Source: Apostichopus japonicus
Lineage: Eukaryota; Echinodermata; Holothuroidea; Aspidochirotida; Stichopodidae
NCBI RefSeq assembly: GCF_037975245.1
Contig: NC_092566.1
Span: 10,943,501 to 11,003,500, forward strand
Length of the DNA: 60,000 nt
Reading direction: 5' to 3'
A program made the position numbers and the translations under genes. Of this stretch, positions 1-12,300 are shown in pieces; position 1 is the stretch's first letter; each line of letters starts with the position of its first letter. The notes beneath the pieces are model-generated. The model did no database searches. It was not told the origin of the DNA and worked only from the letters and a program-made list of their open reading frames with translations.

Positions 1-114
1 ACAGACAGAAACTTTAAACAGTAAGTTTTGAATTTACAAGTAAGCTTTCCAGTGTTAGTACTTTAAAGTTCCAAGTCCTTGTTATCAGATACCAATTACT
101 CATGCAATATGTAC

Positions 115-279
115 CTGACAAGCTCTCTGGGCCTCCTCTGGTGTTTCGTATTCCACAAAAGCAAATCCTTTGATGTCACCTGTCGACTTGTATCTGGGTA
201 GGCTTACATAGGTTACATTTCCACAATACTTGAAGGTTTGCTGGATCCAGGCTATGTCAGTTGGTTTTGGCAAGCATTC
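115..279 (-). CDS. LARP7: LARP7 coding exon 3 (RRM1)
   Basis: 165 nt (55 codons) between an acceptor ending TTTCAATCCAG and donor GTACAT. It encodes most of RRM1, with the CGNVTYVSLPRYKSTGD loop and the RNP1 motif GFAFVEYE. It ends in phase 0 after a glutamine. The next exon must lie left of position 1. Confidence 0.92.
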
Positions 280-2748
280 CTGGATTGAAAAGAAAAGAAA
301 GAGAGAGACAAAATAAAAACATACAAACTTGAATAGCAAAATACTCTTTTTTTTCTCCAGAAATAGACTATGAAAGTAAGGTGAAATTACAACTGGTAAA
401 TCTAGTCAATTTCCACGGAGACTATGCTAGATTGAAGAACACAGGTCAGAGATGTTAGGTATTCTTGCCAGTGAGAATGACCTGCTCAACATTTACATCA
501 GCTTCTTTTATTTTTTTTTGGGGGGGGGGGGGTGCATTTGATGTCTATTAATCTTATGAAGTATTGTTCTAATATACGATCACAATTGATTGAACTAAGA
601 CACCCTCATAGATATTTCCAGCAAGTTAAAGTTGACTGGTAAATGATTAAAATGAACTTGATTTCGTTGTTCACATTGTCATCACCAGACCCTCATTTTC
701 ATATCACTATTAAGTGATGCAAGGTATACTTGTAAACTTTTCATTTAACTTGAGATGATGCTTAAAGGAGCTACAAACCTAACCACCATCATATGATATA
801 AATCAATTTTGAAAACTTTTCCCAAACTGGCTGAAGAAAATCTTATTCCACTTGTGAGTTTTCATGGGTTTAATGTTCTTAAAACAATAGGTTGAAGACT
901 TGGGCAAGTCTAAATATGACATAATTAAACCACACACATGTGCTTCAGCTTTTTACGTTCTCGTTTACGATGTTTGTGTTCTGTAATGGAGATTGGTTTT
1001 GCAAATGCTGAATCTAAAATATTACAGCTCCTCACATGGCCTACAGTACATGATGGCATTGGTTTCAATGTCATTAAGTTGTTAACATGCTACCTTGCAA
1101 ATAAGAACAGAAGGACAAAGAGAAAGTTATGACATCACAGATGTAAATTGAAGATATCGGCCAAACAGTGGCATAAAACAGGCTAAATGAACTACTGTAC
1201 ATTGCCATGGTATGGGGCTTTAACACTGAATACTTTCCAGGCAATTGTCAAAATCAACTCAAGCCAGTGGCGTATCTATGGAAAACAACGCCTATAGCAA
1301 CCACTGAAATCCCTGCATCCCTGTTCATCTGACACCCATCTTTTAGATAAGTTTACCATGATATCAGCTCAAAAATACAAGTCAAGAATTTGTCGAGACC
1401 TGTTCACTATCCTAGGATGGCTTGTCTGACTGTAGTAGGAACTTTTCAGTGGCGTCCACCTTCAAGTGGCACCCATGGCACGTGCCATACCTGCCATACC
1501 TTAGACAAGCCACTGACTCAAGCTGCTTTATGATACGCATTTCAGCAATTAACACATACCTTCAACTGAGAGGGTATTTTGGTAACGTTGCATTGCATTG
1601 TTCGGATGTTTGATTTTGACAATCACACACTATTAGATTTTCCCTGATTGGACACTCCCTAACCCCAGAGTTGCGTTCCCTGACACCCCCCTCCCCCCCC
1701 ATCCCACCGCTTATCAGGCCTGGTTGGTGATAATTACCACATATACTGTGCAATCATCAGGGTTATACTTGGGTTCCTCCAGAGGTTTTCTTCTTCTGAT
1801 CTGTGTTCCATCTGGGCTGACCTCCACCAACTTTGACTTTTGTAACGCTTTTCCAATAACACCAACATCCTCTGTCAGCTCTCTGATTTTATTGAAAGAT
1901 GCGACCAAGTCCAGAGGAACATCTGAAATAGGGTAAAACAAAAAATTGAGACAACTTCTTTCCTGCTCACATTATGCAGTATGATGTTTTTGTATTTGTG
2001 TGTGTGAGGGAGAGAGGGGGTTTGGGGTGAGGAAGGTAGGTTGGGGAGGAGGATGTTCTCATCTGTATCTTGAAGTCTCAAATAGAACAACCTGTGATGT
2101 TGATTAAATTCCTGTAGGGTAAGGCTGAAAGAAGACTTGTTCATATATAGCTCAATTTACAGAAATATTTAGACTGAAATTAATAATGGTGACGATGATG
2201 AGAGCTGTACAAGAAGAACAGTACCGTATTAACGGTAATAAACTTTTAATGCTAGGTGACCATTTTTAGTCTCTGGGGTGGGAGGGGGGTTGGGGGGGCA
2301 AAATACTGCTTAGCTGTTTTCTTTTTCAATGTACCAAATGATTATCACTCGAGAAAGATGTGTCCATTGTAGACAAAACAAAGATTAGTTAGATTGCAAA
2401 CTGCCTTTGAAATGCAACATGACCTATAAAAAGGGAATTACAACATCCAGTTTTCTATGTACAGTAGGCTACATTGAAACACTATACAAAGAAAATGACA
2501 GACAACATGGGAGGGGGAGGGGTAGGGGAATGCAGCCAGAGGTTGGGGGGAGGGTACTGATACTTACATCTATCTGCAGACTTTTTAATTTCTTGATTGA
2601 TGAACCTGTCCTTCCTCAAATTTGCATCGCTGAAATAAAACTCGACTTGACTGCAAAGGCTAGCCTGTAATTTTCGCCGACGAGTTCTTCGTTTTTTCTC
2701 ATCTATGCTCCCAATACTTGATAAGCTAGCCCTCTTTGAGCTTGCCAT
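115..2748 (-). CDS. LARP7: La-related protein 7, N-terminal part (three coding exons; 3' part beyond window)
   Basis: Join of 2748-2568, 1922-1738 and 279-115, read on the minus strand; 177 codons are inside the window and the frame stays open at the left edge. Exon phases fit exactly (phase 1, then phase 0). The start is the ATG at 2748-2746, followed by a basic, lysine/arginine-rich stretch (residues 17-27). A La motif covers about residues 26-112 and includes QVEFYFSDANLRKDRFI. An RRM begins near residue 119 with the RNP2-like TVYV and the RNP1 block KGFAFVEYET. LARP7 family proteins bind the 3' uridine tail of 7SK RNA and stabilise the nuclear 7SK snRNP that sequesters P-TEFb. The linker between La motif and RRM1 (TQIRRRKPL) is typical of LARP7 rather than genuine La. 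The C-terminal xRRM that would settle 7SK binding is not in the window. Identity is recognised from sequence; function follows from family knowledge. Confidence 0.92.
280..1737 (-). other. LARP7 intron 2
   Basis: Non-coding apart from the hAT-type MITE at 1265-1515. A G homopolymer lies near 521-532 and a C-rich run near 1684-1700. No other gene is seen. Confidence 0.8.
1265..1515. mobile_element. hAT-type MITE with perfect 8-bp target-site duplication
   Basis: Flanked by exact direct repeats ACTCAAGC at 1257-1264 and 1516-1523. The ends are imperfect inverted repeats: the left starts CAGTGGCGTATCTATGG, and the right end read in reverse starts CAGTGGCTTGTCTAAGG (13 of 17 match). An 8-bp duplication and CAG...CTG termini are the hallmark of hAT transposons. 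At 251 bp with no ORF it must be non-autonomous. It lies within LARP7 intron 2. Confidence 0.88.
1738..1922 (-). CDS. LARP7: LARP7 coding exon 2 (second half of La motif, linker)
   Basis: 185 nt between an acceptor ending CTATTTCAG and donor GTAATTATC. It completes a tyrosine codon split after exon 1 and encodes VPLDLVASFNKI, the La-motif wing, the TQIRRRKPL linker and the first strand of RRM1 (TVYV). It ends in phase 0. Confidence 0.92.
2568..2748 (-). CDS. LARP7: LARP7 coding exon 1 (start codon, first half of La motif)
   Basis: Encodes residues 1-60 plus one base. The donor on the minus strand reads GTAAGTA at 2567-2561, a strong consensus. The exon extends 8 bases upstream of the ATG as 5' UTR to an acceptor ending TTCTTAG (2757), so at least one non-coding exon should lie further upstream at higher coordinates. 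Confidence 0.92.
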
Positions 2749-3876
2749 GAGGAACCCTAAGAACAGACAAGAAAGATTTCTAAAAAAGCCTATCTTTTGA
2801 AAACCTTTCACACAAAGGAGACAAATCAAAATTAACTAACCTGTGCTATATATATTGCATTCAAAAAGTTGAAAGGGAAATATCTGTAACTGGATTTATC
2901 AGTAATAAATATAGAAATTAAAATGGCAATTAGCTTGAAATTTTTTGATCATCCAGAGAATGCATGATTAAGTAGGCCCCTCATTGATTCATCATAATTT
3001 AATTTCCACTTTTAATGATTCTGCATGAACATGAGTCAGTGTCAAGGCTGATCTGCTTACATCATGTACAGGGAAAATTACCAAGAATTTTTGCTCTTTT
3101 TCTATATTTTTTATAATATTTCCTAGTCCAGGAACCAAACCTTAACATCCTGACCCAAGAAATGAAGGTTCACCCAATCAAGTACGGAAAAGGGCTACCG
3201 GCAAAGTGAAAGAACTTTGGGATAAAACAACTGCCTAGAGAATTTCACATGTACACGATACCACTTACTCTGGAGTAGGCTTGTCTTTAAGATAGTCTTC
3301 TCTTCTATTTAGGCTATGTGGGCAGGATTCACTCAAGAAGTGTATTTTCTGCAGGTATTAGACAGTATGGAAACCAACTGACTTCAAAGAGGCTGCAAGA
3401 AGAAAGAACAGGGGAGAATGAAACTGAAATGTCTGATTAAGATATTGACTGGTTAGTACAGGTCTACTTCATGAAAAGCATGATATAAAGTAGAATTGTA
3501 TTTGTGGACAAACTTTACAGAGCTACTTTGTCTCCCACATGCCAAAGTGGCTACTTAGCAACACAAAGGAACTGCCTTCCATTTTGATATCCTAAATATA
3601 CTTTCCTGTTTAAAAAAATAATCTACTAAGTGAGCACAACACAAATTATAGCCTAAGCATATTACTTAGCAAATTACGTGTCTATGTTCAATGAACTACA
3701 AGTTAACTAATGTGTATGAAGTCCAGAAACGTTATGCAAACCAAATAAACATATTTAGACCACAAATTGCCAAACTAATTCTACGACAGATTTCATACTT
3801 TATGCCTTCTGACCCTTGTGAACTCCCTGGCATACGCACACTACTGTACCTTGATTATCGAGTCAAATAACTTTAC

Positions 3877-4020
3877 CTTTTCGCGAAACTGGTTCGGGTG
3901 ATAACTCTATAACGACTAAATTGTTAGTCAAATGCTTAGAATTGGGACAACATTACGAGGTACATATTATCAACTTAAAAATATTAACACTGGTAGGAAT
4001 TAAATCAAGAGTAATGACTT
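3877..4020 (-). other. Possible LARP7 5' UTR exon
   Basis: The acceptor at 2757 requires an upstream non-coding exon. The best nearby minus-strand donor is AAAAG|GTAAAG at 3877/3876. The 5' boundary at 4020 is arbitrary and no TATA or initiator was recognised. Tentative. Confidence 0.25.
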
Positions 4021-4482
4021 TACCCACTCTCAGTTGGAGACACTCGAAGTTCTTGTGCAGTTTTTCAATGCATGAAGTTGGTGCTGAGTTGTTGTTCGTA
4101 GCCACAGAAAGTTCTGTGCTTTGTAAGCGTCTCTACTTTGAAAATCGAGTTTCAGGCACAGAAATATATACTGTAGTTCTGTTGTTAGTTTACCAGCGCA
4201 GCAGGCATTCACAATGTAAGTCTCGAGAACTGATTGATATGCACGACTCCGTTGCCCAATGAAGTGGCCGGAATCAGAAGTTGGATCCGTAACATGCTGT
4301 TTCGGACCCGTTTCGGAGTTAGTTCCTTATCAATTTCTATGGTCCCATCATGTGTCCAAGTAGCAGCTCCTGGCCAGTGCATGGTTATCACACAATTACC
4401 AGGAATTACTCTTACTAAGTATAGACACTGGGTCTGAAATAGCACTACATGGATGTGGTGAGGTGAGTAAAGTGGTGGGGGG

Positions 4483-4515
4483 GGGGGCTTGGGGGGACTT
4501 GGGGGGGGGGGGGGG
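4483..4515 (+). repeat. Long interrupted G tract, G-quadruplex candidate
   Basis: About 30 guanines broken only by two short interruptions (CTT and ACTT). The gene-poor DNA of this window has roughly twenty G or C runs of eight or more; this is the longest compound one. Run length is likely to be unreliable in an assembly. Confidence 0.7.
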
Positions 4516-4887
4516 TAACTGGGATAAGTATAGTTTAGGCATGTACGATAAAGACAGTATCACGGATAAGGGCTTCGAAGGAGACCATCGATCATCAAGG
4601 GGCGGAACCGTGGAAGAGGTGCAAAGTTCAGGAGAATTCACAGTCCTGAACTGTATAATTAGAACAGTAATGCATTTTTCGCCGACATTTCCTGTAACTT
4701 AATTGCCGACAATTAAATTTATGAAAGTTTAGTTTGGTTGAGTTCAGTTCAGCTACATGCTACCTGTAGGATTCAGTCCAATTTAATTTTAGTTTAATTT
4801 AATAGAAGTAATACGATCAGTATGGAGGGTCAAACTGAGTCTCACTCAAAACTTGGGGCCCAGTAGGACATTATTACAGTACTATGC

Positions 4888-5273
4888 CAGTGGGCATTAC
4901 AAGGAAAACCTGACCCCGGTACAGCAATAGAAATGCCTCCAAAGGAGAGTTCACCTAAGACCAACATGGGTTTGGATGAGATTTTTTTATTTGGCACCTC
5001 TAGATTCCCCTGAAGTATGTCAAGGCTCAGACTTTCTGCACAAAATGAGGACACGAATTCCTTTTAACCCCCATTACTTTGAGCATCGGGAGAGAACTTT
5101 AAGAACTGTAATGAACAGTATTTAAGACCCAAGAAAATGAATAAAATCTTCTAATTGTAAAACTTGTCTACAGTCGATTGGCGATCATATTTTATCGGTC
5201 CTTGACATTCGGGACACCCACCCCTTGGGGCCGGACTGGCCCTGGAGTTCGCACCTGCCTAGTTACGCCACTG
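4888..5273. mobile_element. Dispersed repeat A, copy 1 (MITE-like ends)
   Basis: Left end CAGTGGGCATTACAAGG and right end (reverse complement) CAGTGGCGTAACTAGG form weak inverted repeats. The body is related to 45,662-45,930: shared blocks include CAGCAATAGAAAT, CAAAGGAGAG, GGGAGAGAACTTT and AACAGTATTTAAGAC, in the same order and orientation. No target-site duplication was found, so the boundaries are uncertain. A hAT derivative is likely from the CAGTGG termini. Confidence 0.6.
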
Positions 5274-5411
5274 ACACAGAAACTCAAGTGCCGCCTGTAT
5301 TTGCCCTAAGCATTTGAGACCACAGACATCTCCCGTAGACGTAGGCCTAACGGAATGTCAGCAAGACACACATATCAGGCTCCACGGCTGGAACAGGCTC
5401 CAACCTCTTCT

Positions 5412-5535
5412 AGACTCTTCACAGAAATAACCTACCTCAGAGTACCGGCCCTATCCCAGCTTCTCCACAGATATTACCCACCCCTACCCATACCTGGCAG
5501 CTTCTCCACAGAAATAACCCACCTTCACCTCTCTC
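5412..5535 (+). repeat. Degenerate tandem repeat, three units of about 41-46 bp
   Basis: The block CTTC(TCC)ACAGAAATAACCC recurs with ACAG at 5421, 5467 and 5508. The spacers differ (about 46 and 41 bp) and the copies are diverged. It lies just right of dispersed repeat A. Confidence 0.6.
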
Positions 5536-8259
5536 ATGGAAACTGTAAAACGTTTTTTTTTTTTTCAATTAAGGAACTTAATCAGTAATAAACGGAATAC
5601 CTACCGCACAGAACACTTGTACACTTGTATCCTTCCTCACACGACATTGAAAGTTCTACGTGACATTATGGGCACCTACCGACGTTAATAGTTAGCTGGT
5701 CTACTTAGTATGATGAAAATCTGTTTAAAAAAAAAGGAGCTTCACTGCTGGCAATATTGCTTATATTTCCTAGAACAATCGCCAGTGATCATGGCATCAG
5801 GGCATCCCGTCTCACCATTGCCATTGGGAGACATATGTAACCACGGTGACGTTGGTTACGGTGGGTTATAATTTATTTGACTGTATAATTTTCGTTGTTA
5901 AACCCACCCATCATAGGCATATCCCGATCCTACAAACTCCTCCTATTATAGATAACGGCAAACATATTTCCCCTTTGAGCATTCGTTAAAACCAGAAACT
6001 GAGATGTGAACGCGATTTTCACGCACAAAAGCTGGACATAGGAGAAGGTGGATTTTATCCGAAATTTCGTTTGTGTGTCTCCTATACGTACATGAGAATA
6101 TGTTGCACATGATCGTAACTATAATATGTCGGGGAAACAATCATGAATAAAATGCCATGTCTCTCATTAATATAAATGCAGGTCAGGAAGCAAAACAAGA
6201 CTCAAACATATTTTTTCATTTAACTTCAAACTTGTTCAAAATTGCAATGACAGAAAAGAATCAGACAGAAGTCATTAATTGTCTCAAATATAATCATTTA
6301 CGATGACGCAATGGTATAATTGTTCTTACGGATGTAGGTAATGAAATGAGTGTTACGTTAACCGAAGAGAGAGAAAATACGAGATCAACACACTTTGTGC
6401 ATGACACATGTTACGTAACATTCAACAAACAGCTTATGAATATTCAACATCATCGAAAATATGAATATGCATGTATAACTTTCCAATTAATCTTCTGTTG
6501 AAAGCATGTAGTTATCCATTACCCTTAGGCATGTCAGCCCGCATACGAACTCAAGTCAACCTATATACGAACTCATCCTTACAACGATTTGCTGAAATGA
6601 ATTTCTTAAAGTGAAAGACGGGGAGACAGCCAATCACAGACCGGTATTGTTCCCATGACTACTACTTCTACAAAGATGAGTTTGATCAACTTAACCCATT
6701 TCTTTGGGAGTCTCTGGCAAGTTTCACTATTAAACTGTTCATTCATTGCATATATGAAACGATATCACATTTTCGAGTAACAAGACTTCGTAATATAAAT
6801 CATAAAGTCCCCAACTTAAAGGTACCGTCCTAAATTTATACTATGATTGTATATTCGAAAATCCCACCAGACAAAATATTCCAAGTGACCCATATTAATT
6901 CCATGTATAGCGCGATCAACTATTCTGATTTTTGTTTTCAAATTAATCCCCCAGCCCAATCAATGTGATATCATTTTGTCTTAAAATTCTCTAATTCGAG
7001 GTAATCCTTTAATGCAAGGGTCATTCAAATACATCAAATACAGTCATTAAAAAAATTTGCGAAAAAAAAAATACAAGGAAATTTTTCAAGGAAAAATAAA
7101 GATAAGACAAGGTCATGCAAAAGTACATAAAAGTTCAGACTACGGTGAGGAATTTCATATAGTAATTTCATATACAGTGCACATATATGTGGAATACATC
7201 AACACAACTATACATAGATGCAATTATTCATACAATTAAAAAAAAACGGTCGAATTACTTCTCCTTTATATTAAAATTTTGGACTACGTTGCTTATCACA
7301 TCTATTAATTTAAAAACACACGTTTTGATCTCTTATCTAGTCCTATTGACAAAGAATTACCGTACTACAAAGCATTATGTAAATTAATTTTAATCGTACG
7401 CTTTTGAAGGTGAAGTATATAATCCCTTTAATAATTACGAACAAAGTTTGAAATACAAACGAGTTGTCATGTATCTTTATGTTTTATCATTCTTTATGGC
7501 GGTGTACAGTATAGTATTCAAGGTCTATTTCATATTTTTGTTCATTTAAACAGTGTATCACTCACCAGAAGTCAAGCTATATACTTTCAGTAGCCATCAC
7601 CTACACACACACATATAATGCTTTTTAGCACATGAATTGCTTAGCTTTCATGGTTTTATCACACATATAGCTCCTATAGGAAATTAGCATACGTTTGAAT
7701 TATTCATGAAGTGTCCATAAAATATGCATAATTGTATAGCCTAATGCATTGTCATTTATGAATTTTGAAGTATTTTCTTCGCGCGCGCACATTTATGTTG
7801 TATCGACTTTTGTTAGTTCGTTTACATTATGCTAGTTGAATGAAAGCCTATGTACATAAAATTCATTGTTTCTCACTATAACAATTCGACACCATAACCT
7901 GTTGTTTTTGTTTGTTTTGCTTTTTCGACCCTTTTCAGGTCAAAACGAATACATCTTGCAAGCTCTTCTTCAAATTGACCATACTGTATGCATTGTCGTT
8001 TTTCTTTTTTCCTTTTCTTTCTTTCTTTCTTAAAAATAATCAATTTCGATTTCTTCGTTTCAGAAAATATTCGTTACTGCCGACAGTTTCATCAAGTCCC
8101 TTTCTCGACAGATATAGCCTGCACGTGCAACTCAAGTGGGTGTATCTAGTATGACGTCATTCCTAATTTGCATAGGGAATACACTTTGAAGTAATTTTGT
8201 CTTATACATTTGACCGACTCAATTGCTGACAGATTATTAACAAATGTAAAGTAAAAACA
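5536..8259. other. Intergenic DNA between LARP7 and the FSTL 3' end
   Basis: No exon recognised on either strand. It is AT-rich with short homopolymers. A 14-bp perfect palindrome ATGTTACGTAACAT sits at 6408-6421 (a PAR-bZIP/C/EBP-like core). A short GCGCGCGC run is near 7783. Nothing else stands out. Confidence 0.7.
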
Positions 8260-8279
8260 TGTTCAAAACTTATATACAC

Positions 8280-8285
8280 TTTATT
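8280..8285 (-). terminator. Poly(A) signal of the FSTL gene
   Basis: AATAAA on the minus strand, about 100 nt downstream of the stop codon at 8388-8386. Cleavage would be expected near 8255-8270. Confidence 0.65.
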
Positions 8286-8385
8286 TACGTTTTCTTGATC
8301 GGTGTAAATATTAAATACAAGACGGGCACTCAGTTTTCAGTGTTGGAAAATAAGATAATATATGATTAAAGAAAAAGGGACAACC

Positions 8386-9324
8386 TTAGCAGAGACCTAC
8401 CCATGCGAACACATTAGCGTTAACCAAGTGATCTACGTCGCAATGCAAACGTCGGTATTGTCCATTCAATATGATCACGTGATCAGCAGAAGGTGACACC
8501 ATGTAAGGGCCGAAGAAACCGCTTGGGGCGATCTTTCGGTTATGTGAGTCCCACTTCCAATCGTTTTCACTGATTGGCTCATGCATTCCGGAAATCATTT
8601 CGACTTTCCCGGTTTCCAGGTTGATGTAAATCGCCTCCTCGCGATTACGTGACGTCGCTATGAGGTCATAGGCATGGGAGCTCATGGTTGGATAGAAACC
8701 GAGGTCGCTGATATGTAAATTAGTACTGACTTGGAAATCGGTCTTGATTTGTCCGTCATCGGTGACCTTTTGTACTTGTATATGCTGTTCGGCTCTGTCC
8801 ACGCTGATGACGTAGCGACCGTCCGGTGTTACGTATATTTGCCCCTGAACTCCTTCGTTGACACAAATGACCTCATTGGTGACGTAATCAACGAAAAGCT
8901 GCCTCTCTTGCTCGCCGTCTGTGGCGTCACAATTTACGATCACGTATCCACCAATGGCGACAAAGGCGACGGAGTTAGGATGGCAGTCATAATCCCGTAG
9001 ATTGACCCGACCTTCGTGGGTCAAAGATCGAAGGTCAATCTTGCTCAGGCCCTGTTGGTCTCGATGGATGAGATACCCATAATGCATCTCACCCTGACCG
9101 GTCATTTGTTCTGCGGGGATATGGACGCTCTCGACGGCATCAAAGTGATTCCCAGAAGGTTCCAAATGGATCGTATAATGAGGGGGTGGCTCACTAGCGG
9201 ATCGAATCACCTTAACGCCGTGCAACCCGGTGAGACGGTTCTTGTTGCGCCAGCCTTCAATCCATATAGAATCGAGGTGAGAAATGTAGGTCAGTGCGAC
9301 AGGCAACTTGTCTGTCTTAATAAC
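8386..9324 (-). CDS. FSTL5: FSTL terminal coding exon
   Basis: 939 nt including stop. It encodes 312 residues of the C-terminal domain, with family landmarks TDKLPVALTYISHLDSIW, TNLHISDLGFYPT, SGFFGPYMVSP and a final FAWVGLC, and YVTN/WD-like strand repeats (IYVTPDGRYVISVD). Acceptor GGTACAG|GTT. The long antisense frames over this exon are shadows. Confidence 0.95.
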   Translation of the reverse strand, partial: VIKTDKLPVALTYISHLDSIWIEGWRNKNRLTGLHGVKVIRSASEPPPHYTIHLEPSGNHFDAVESVHIPAEQMTGQGEMHYGYLIHRDQQGLSKIDLRSLTHEGRVNLRDYDCHPNSVAFVAIGGYVIVNCDATDGEQERQLFVDYVTNEVICVNEGVQGQIYVTPDGRYVISVDRAEQHIQVQKVTDDGQIKTDFQVSTNLHISDLGFYPTMSSHAYDLIATSRNREEAIYINLETGKVEMISGMHEPISENDWKWDSHNRKIAPSGFFGPYMVSPSADHVIILNGQYRRLHCDVDHLVNANVFAWVGLC

Positions 9325-12300
9325 CTGTACCAAAAAAGACAAAAAGAATTTGAAATCATTTTCAAATCATTATAAACTATTCTTGAAAATGACGAGTAAG
9401 TAATGATAAGTTGTGTAGCTCATCAATTGCCTAATTTGATTCATATCCTCGGTATACATTAAACTTCGGTCTAGGACATGGGTGGGAATGTTAAAGTAAC
9501 AGAGGTTTTTTTGTTTTTGCTTTGTATACACATATATCCAGGGCCTCCTAAGACCCAGGTCGGGCCCAGGGACGATCATGTCACGGGTCCCCTCTCTGAC
9601 AGCCTTCCTTTTTATGTTAATTATATTATACAAATGGAAATTTCTTTCTCACATATTTCCCATTGATCCCGGACCCCGGGGCTGTAGCCCACCCCTCGAT
9701 CCTCCTCCTCCCCCCCCCCCCCCGGCTTATCTTGGCGAAATGTTCCTTAAACTTTAAGGGTGTACCTCAATTATTTCTCCTAGTCTTAAATCGACGACAA
9801 GTATCCGATATTCCATGGGCTGCGTCGCGTAGATGTATCGGTTCTTCACAGTCACAGCGGACCCCCAGTTACACTCTCGTTCACCGGTGGTCTTGTTCAC
9901 CTTACAGAGGGCGCCATTTTCATCAGGTAATTGAAGATCTGCGTGAAAGGATTCTTGGAACGCACAAGTGTCGGGATCAACAACCTGGATCCCGGACTTA
10001 TGGAAAAAGTAGTAAATGTTGTTGGAGTTAAAGTCGCTTGCTGAAAAGAAACATTACAAAGAAAAACATATCAATTGCGATCGAATATTGCACCAGGTGC
10101 CCCCTACCCCTCCCCTCCCCTACCCCTCCCCTACCCCGAACTGGCGAGACGACTAGCAAGTTGGTGATATGGGGGGGGGGTCATCATTTAATTTCGATTA
10201 GACAACAACCGAATTGGTTAAAGTAGGAACCAACATTTGAATCATATTCGAATTGAAAGTATAAAGAAACTCGTACACAAGGACGAAATCATTTCAACGG
10301 TAGAAAGTTTTTATATCAAATGTGAACTTTTGACTGGAGAGACCAAGGCATTATGCTGTTCGGTTGTTAATTTTATTGGGTCTCGAAAATTAAAAACAAG
10401 AAAGTATTTATCTTTCCTAATTTATCTCTCAAAGAACCTATAGAACCAACAGAGCTGTTAACAGGATTTATATCTTACGAGTAAGAGCATCCTACTTAAT
10501 TACAAGATCAAAGAGAACAGGAAAATAATATTTGTTAATATGCTCCTCATCTAATAGCCTGCAAAATACGCATGTGTAGTTACAATGTATAACTAAACGT
10601 AAGAGGGAGTCATGGTAGGATCATCTCAAAGAGACAGATTAAAACAAAAACAGAGTTGGAATAAGTAAAAAACAGACAGATGGTACCACATGTCCGAGGG
10701 GGGGGGTAGGAAGATTCCAAAAAGTGGGGTGGGGGAGGGGCACAACATCAGAGGGCACTTTCTCATTCCACAACCACCATTCGTTATATGTTATAAACCG
10801 ATACACACCGCTACATACCAGGATCAAACTGACGGACCAGTTGTAGTATAGAATAATATGCTAATAGAAAGAGATGCAACATTGATATTTTTATTTATTG
10901 AGAATGTTTATTGTTAACCGTGCTACACAAAGATATGGGATGCCATATTAAAAATAGCATGTACAGACTAGAAATAAATAATTAAAATAAAATTTTAAAA
11001 TTAACAATTCAAAGGCTTAAGATATCCAAAAGACAGTTCTTCATCAAAGGGGCACATTTTATTTGGCAGTCGGGCACATTGCTATTTTGGAAGAACAGTG
11101 TGGGGCTCGTCCCCCAGCCCCCCCCCTGCTCCTACTCCCTGCACATGTCTTTATGTACTGTTTTCTCGGTTTTGTTTTAGTCTGTCTCTGTAGACGATCC
11201 CGCAATGATCGACACGTCAGTCGGCCCTCTTATTTTTCTACTATCAAATGCACAAAAAAAACAAGAAAAAAAAAACAGAAGAATAAAAGATGGGACAGAG
11301 TGAACTTACAGGAGGATGAGTCACGGATAAAGACAGAGGCGGAAGCCGATTGAGTTCCGGCCTCGTTCGTTGCTAAACAATCGAAGATACCAGTGTCTGC
11401 GTAGTCGATGTGGTGTATCATTAATGATGAGTTGAAGTCTAACAGAAAACAAACAAGAGTATTTCGTCAGTAATGTTGTAACGGTGAATGGGCTGGTTAG
11501 AGGGAGGGCTAAGTGAGGGGGGGGGGGGGGGAGAAGGTTGGGTAAAAGCTTCGGGCTATTGCGAAATTGCTCCATAACAAGAGGAATTATTCGTGGTACT
11601 CATATAATCATTGTAAATATTTTTTTCTTTAGAGTTACATAAAATGTTCGTTTTCGATTTATGTCAGGTACCAGGGTACATGGGGGAAAAAAGCGAACGA
11701 AAGAAAATATTTCTTTAGCTTTGTGAATCAGCTACTGTTGTTCATGTTAGAGTCTTTGGCCAGAAGTGGAGATGACTGGTGGGGTTGTGTCACCTTTAAA
11801 GATTATCAATAGCGCCCCTTTCCGCCCTCCCGCCCACCGGCCTCCCCACTCCAACCACCCCTCTCCCCACTGCTGCAAAGACAGATATGAGTTATCCCTA
11901 TTCAAACATCAAAATAAATTTTTGTTATATATGTATTTTTTTAAATTTAAACCAGCATTTAGTTTAAAAAATGAAGCAAAAGTCGAAAAAGTTGACGTTT
12001 CCAAATGCTTTATTCATATGGTAAATACTGGTATTAAAATGTGTCTGGGTGACGAAATATGAAGAAGCTAGTTAAATTCAGTAAACCTTGGCTGATCAGC
12101 ATTCAGTCGGTGGCATAAATTACGAGTGTGTATTACATTCATCACTCACAATCTTATTTTCAGTAAATCTGGGGAAAATTGTTGATCAAGCAGGAACAAA
12201 AATACTGCTTTACCACTTCACGATATCTGGGAATAATTTGGATGGTCATAATCGACAATGGTAAGTGTATATTTTGGAACTTCTTAGCAACTGTGCATGA

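Noticed and set aside
8731-9375. Plus-strand frames over the FSTL terminal exon
   Set aside because: They are antisense shadows of a strongly conserved coding exon.
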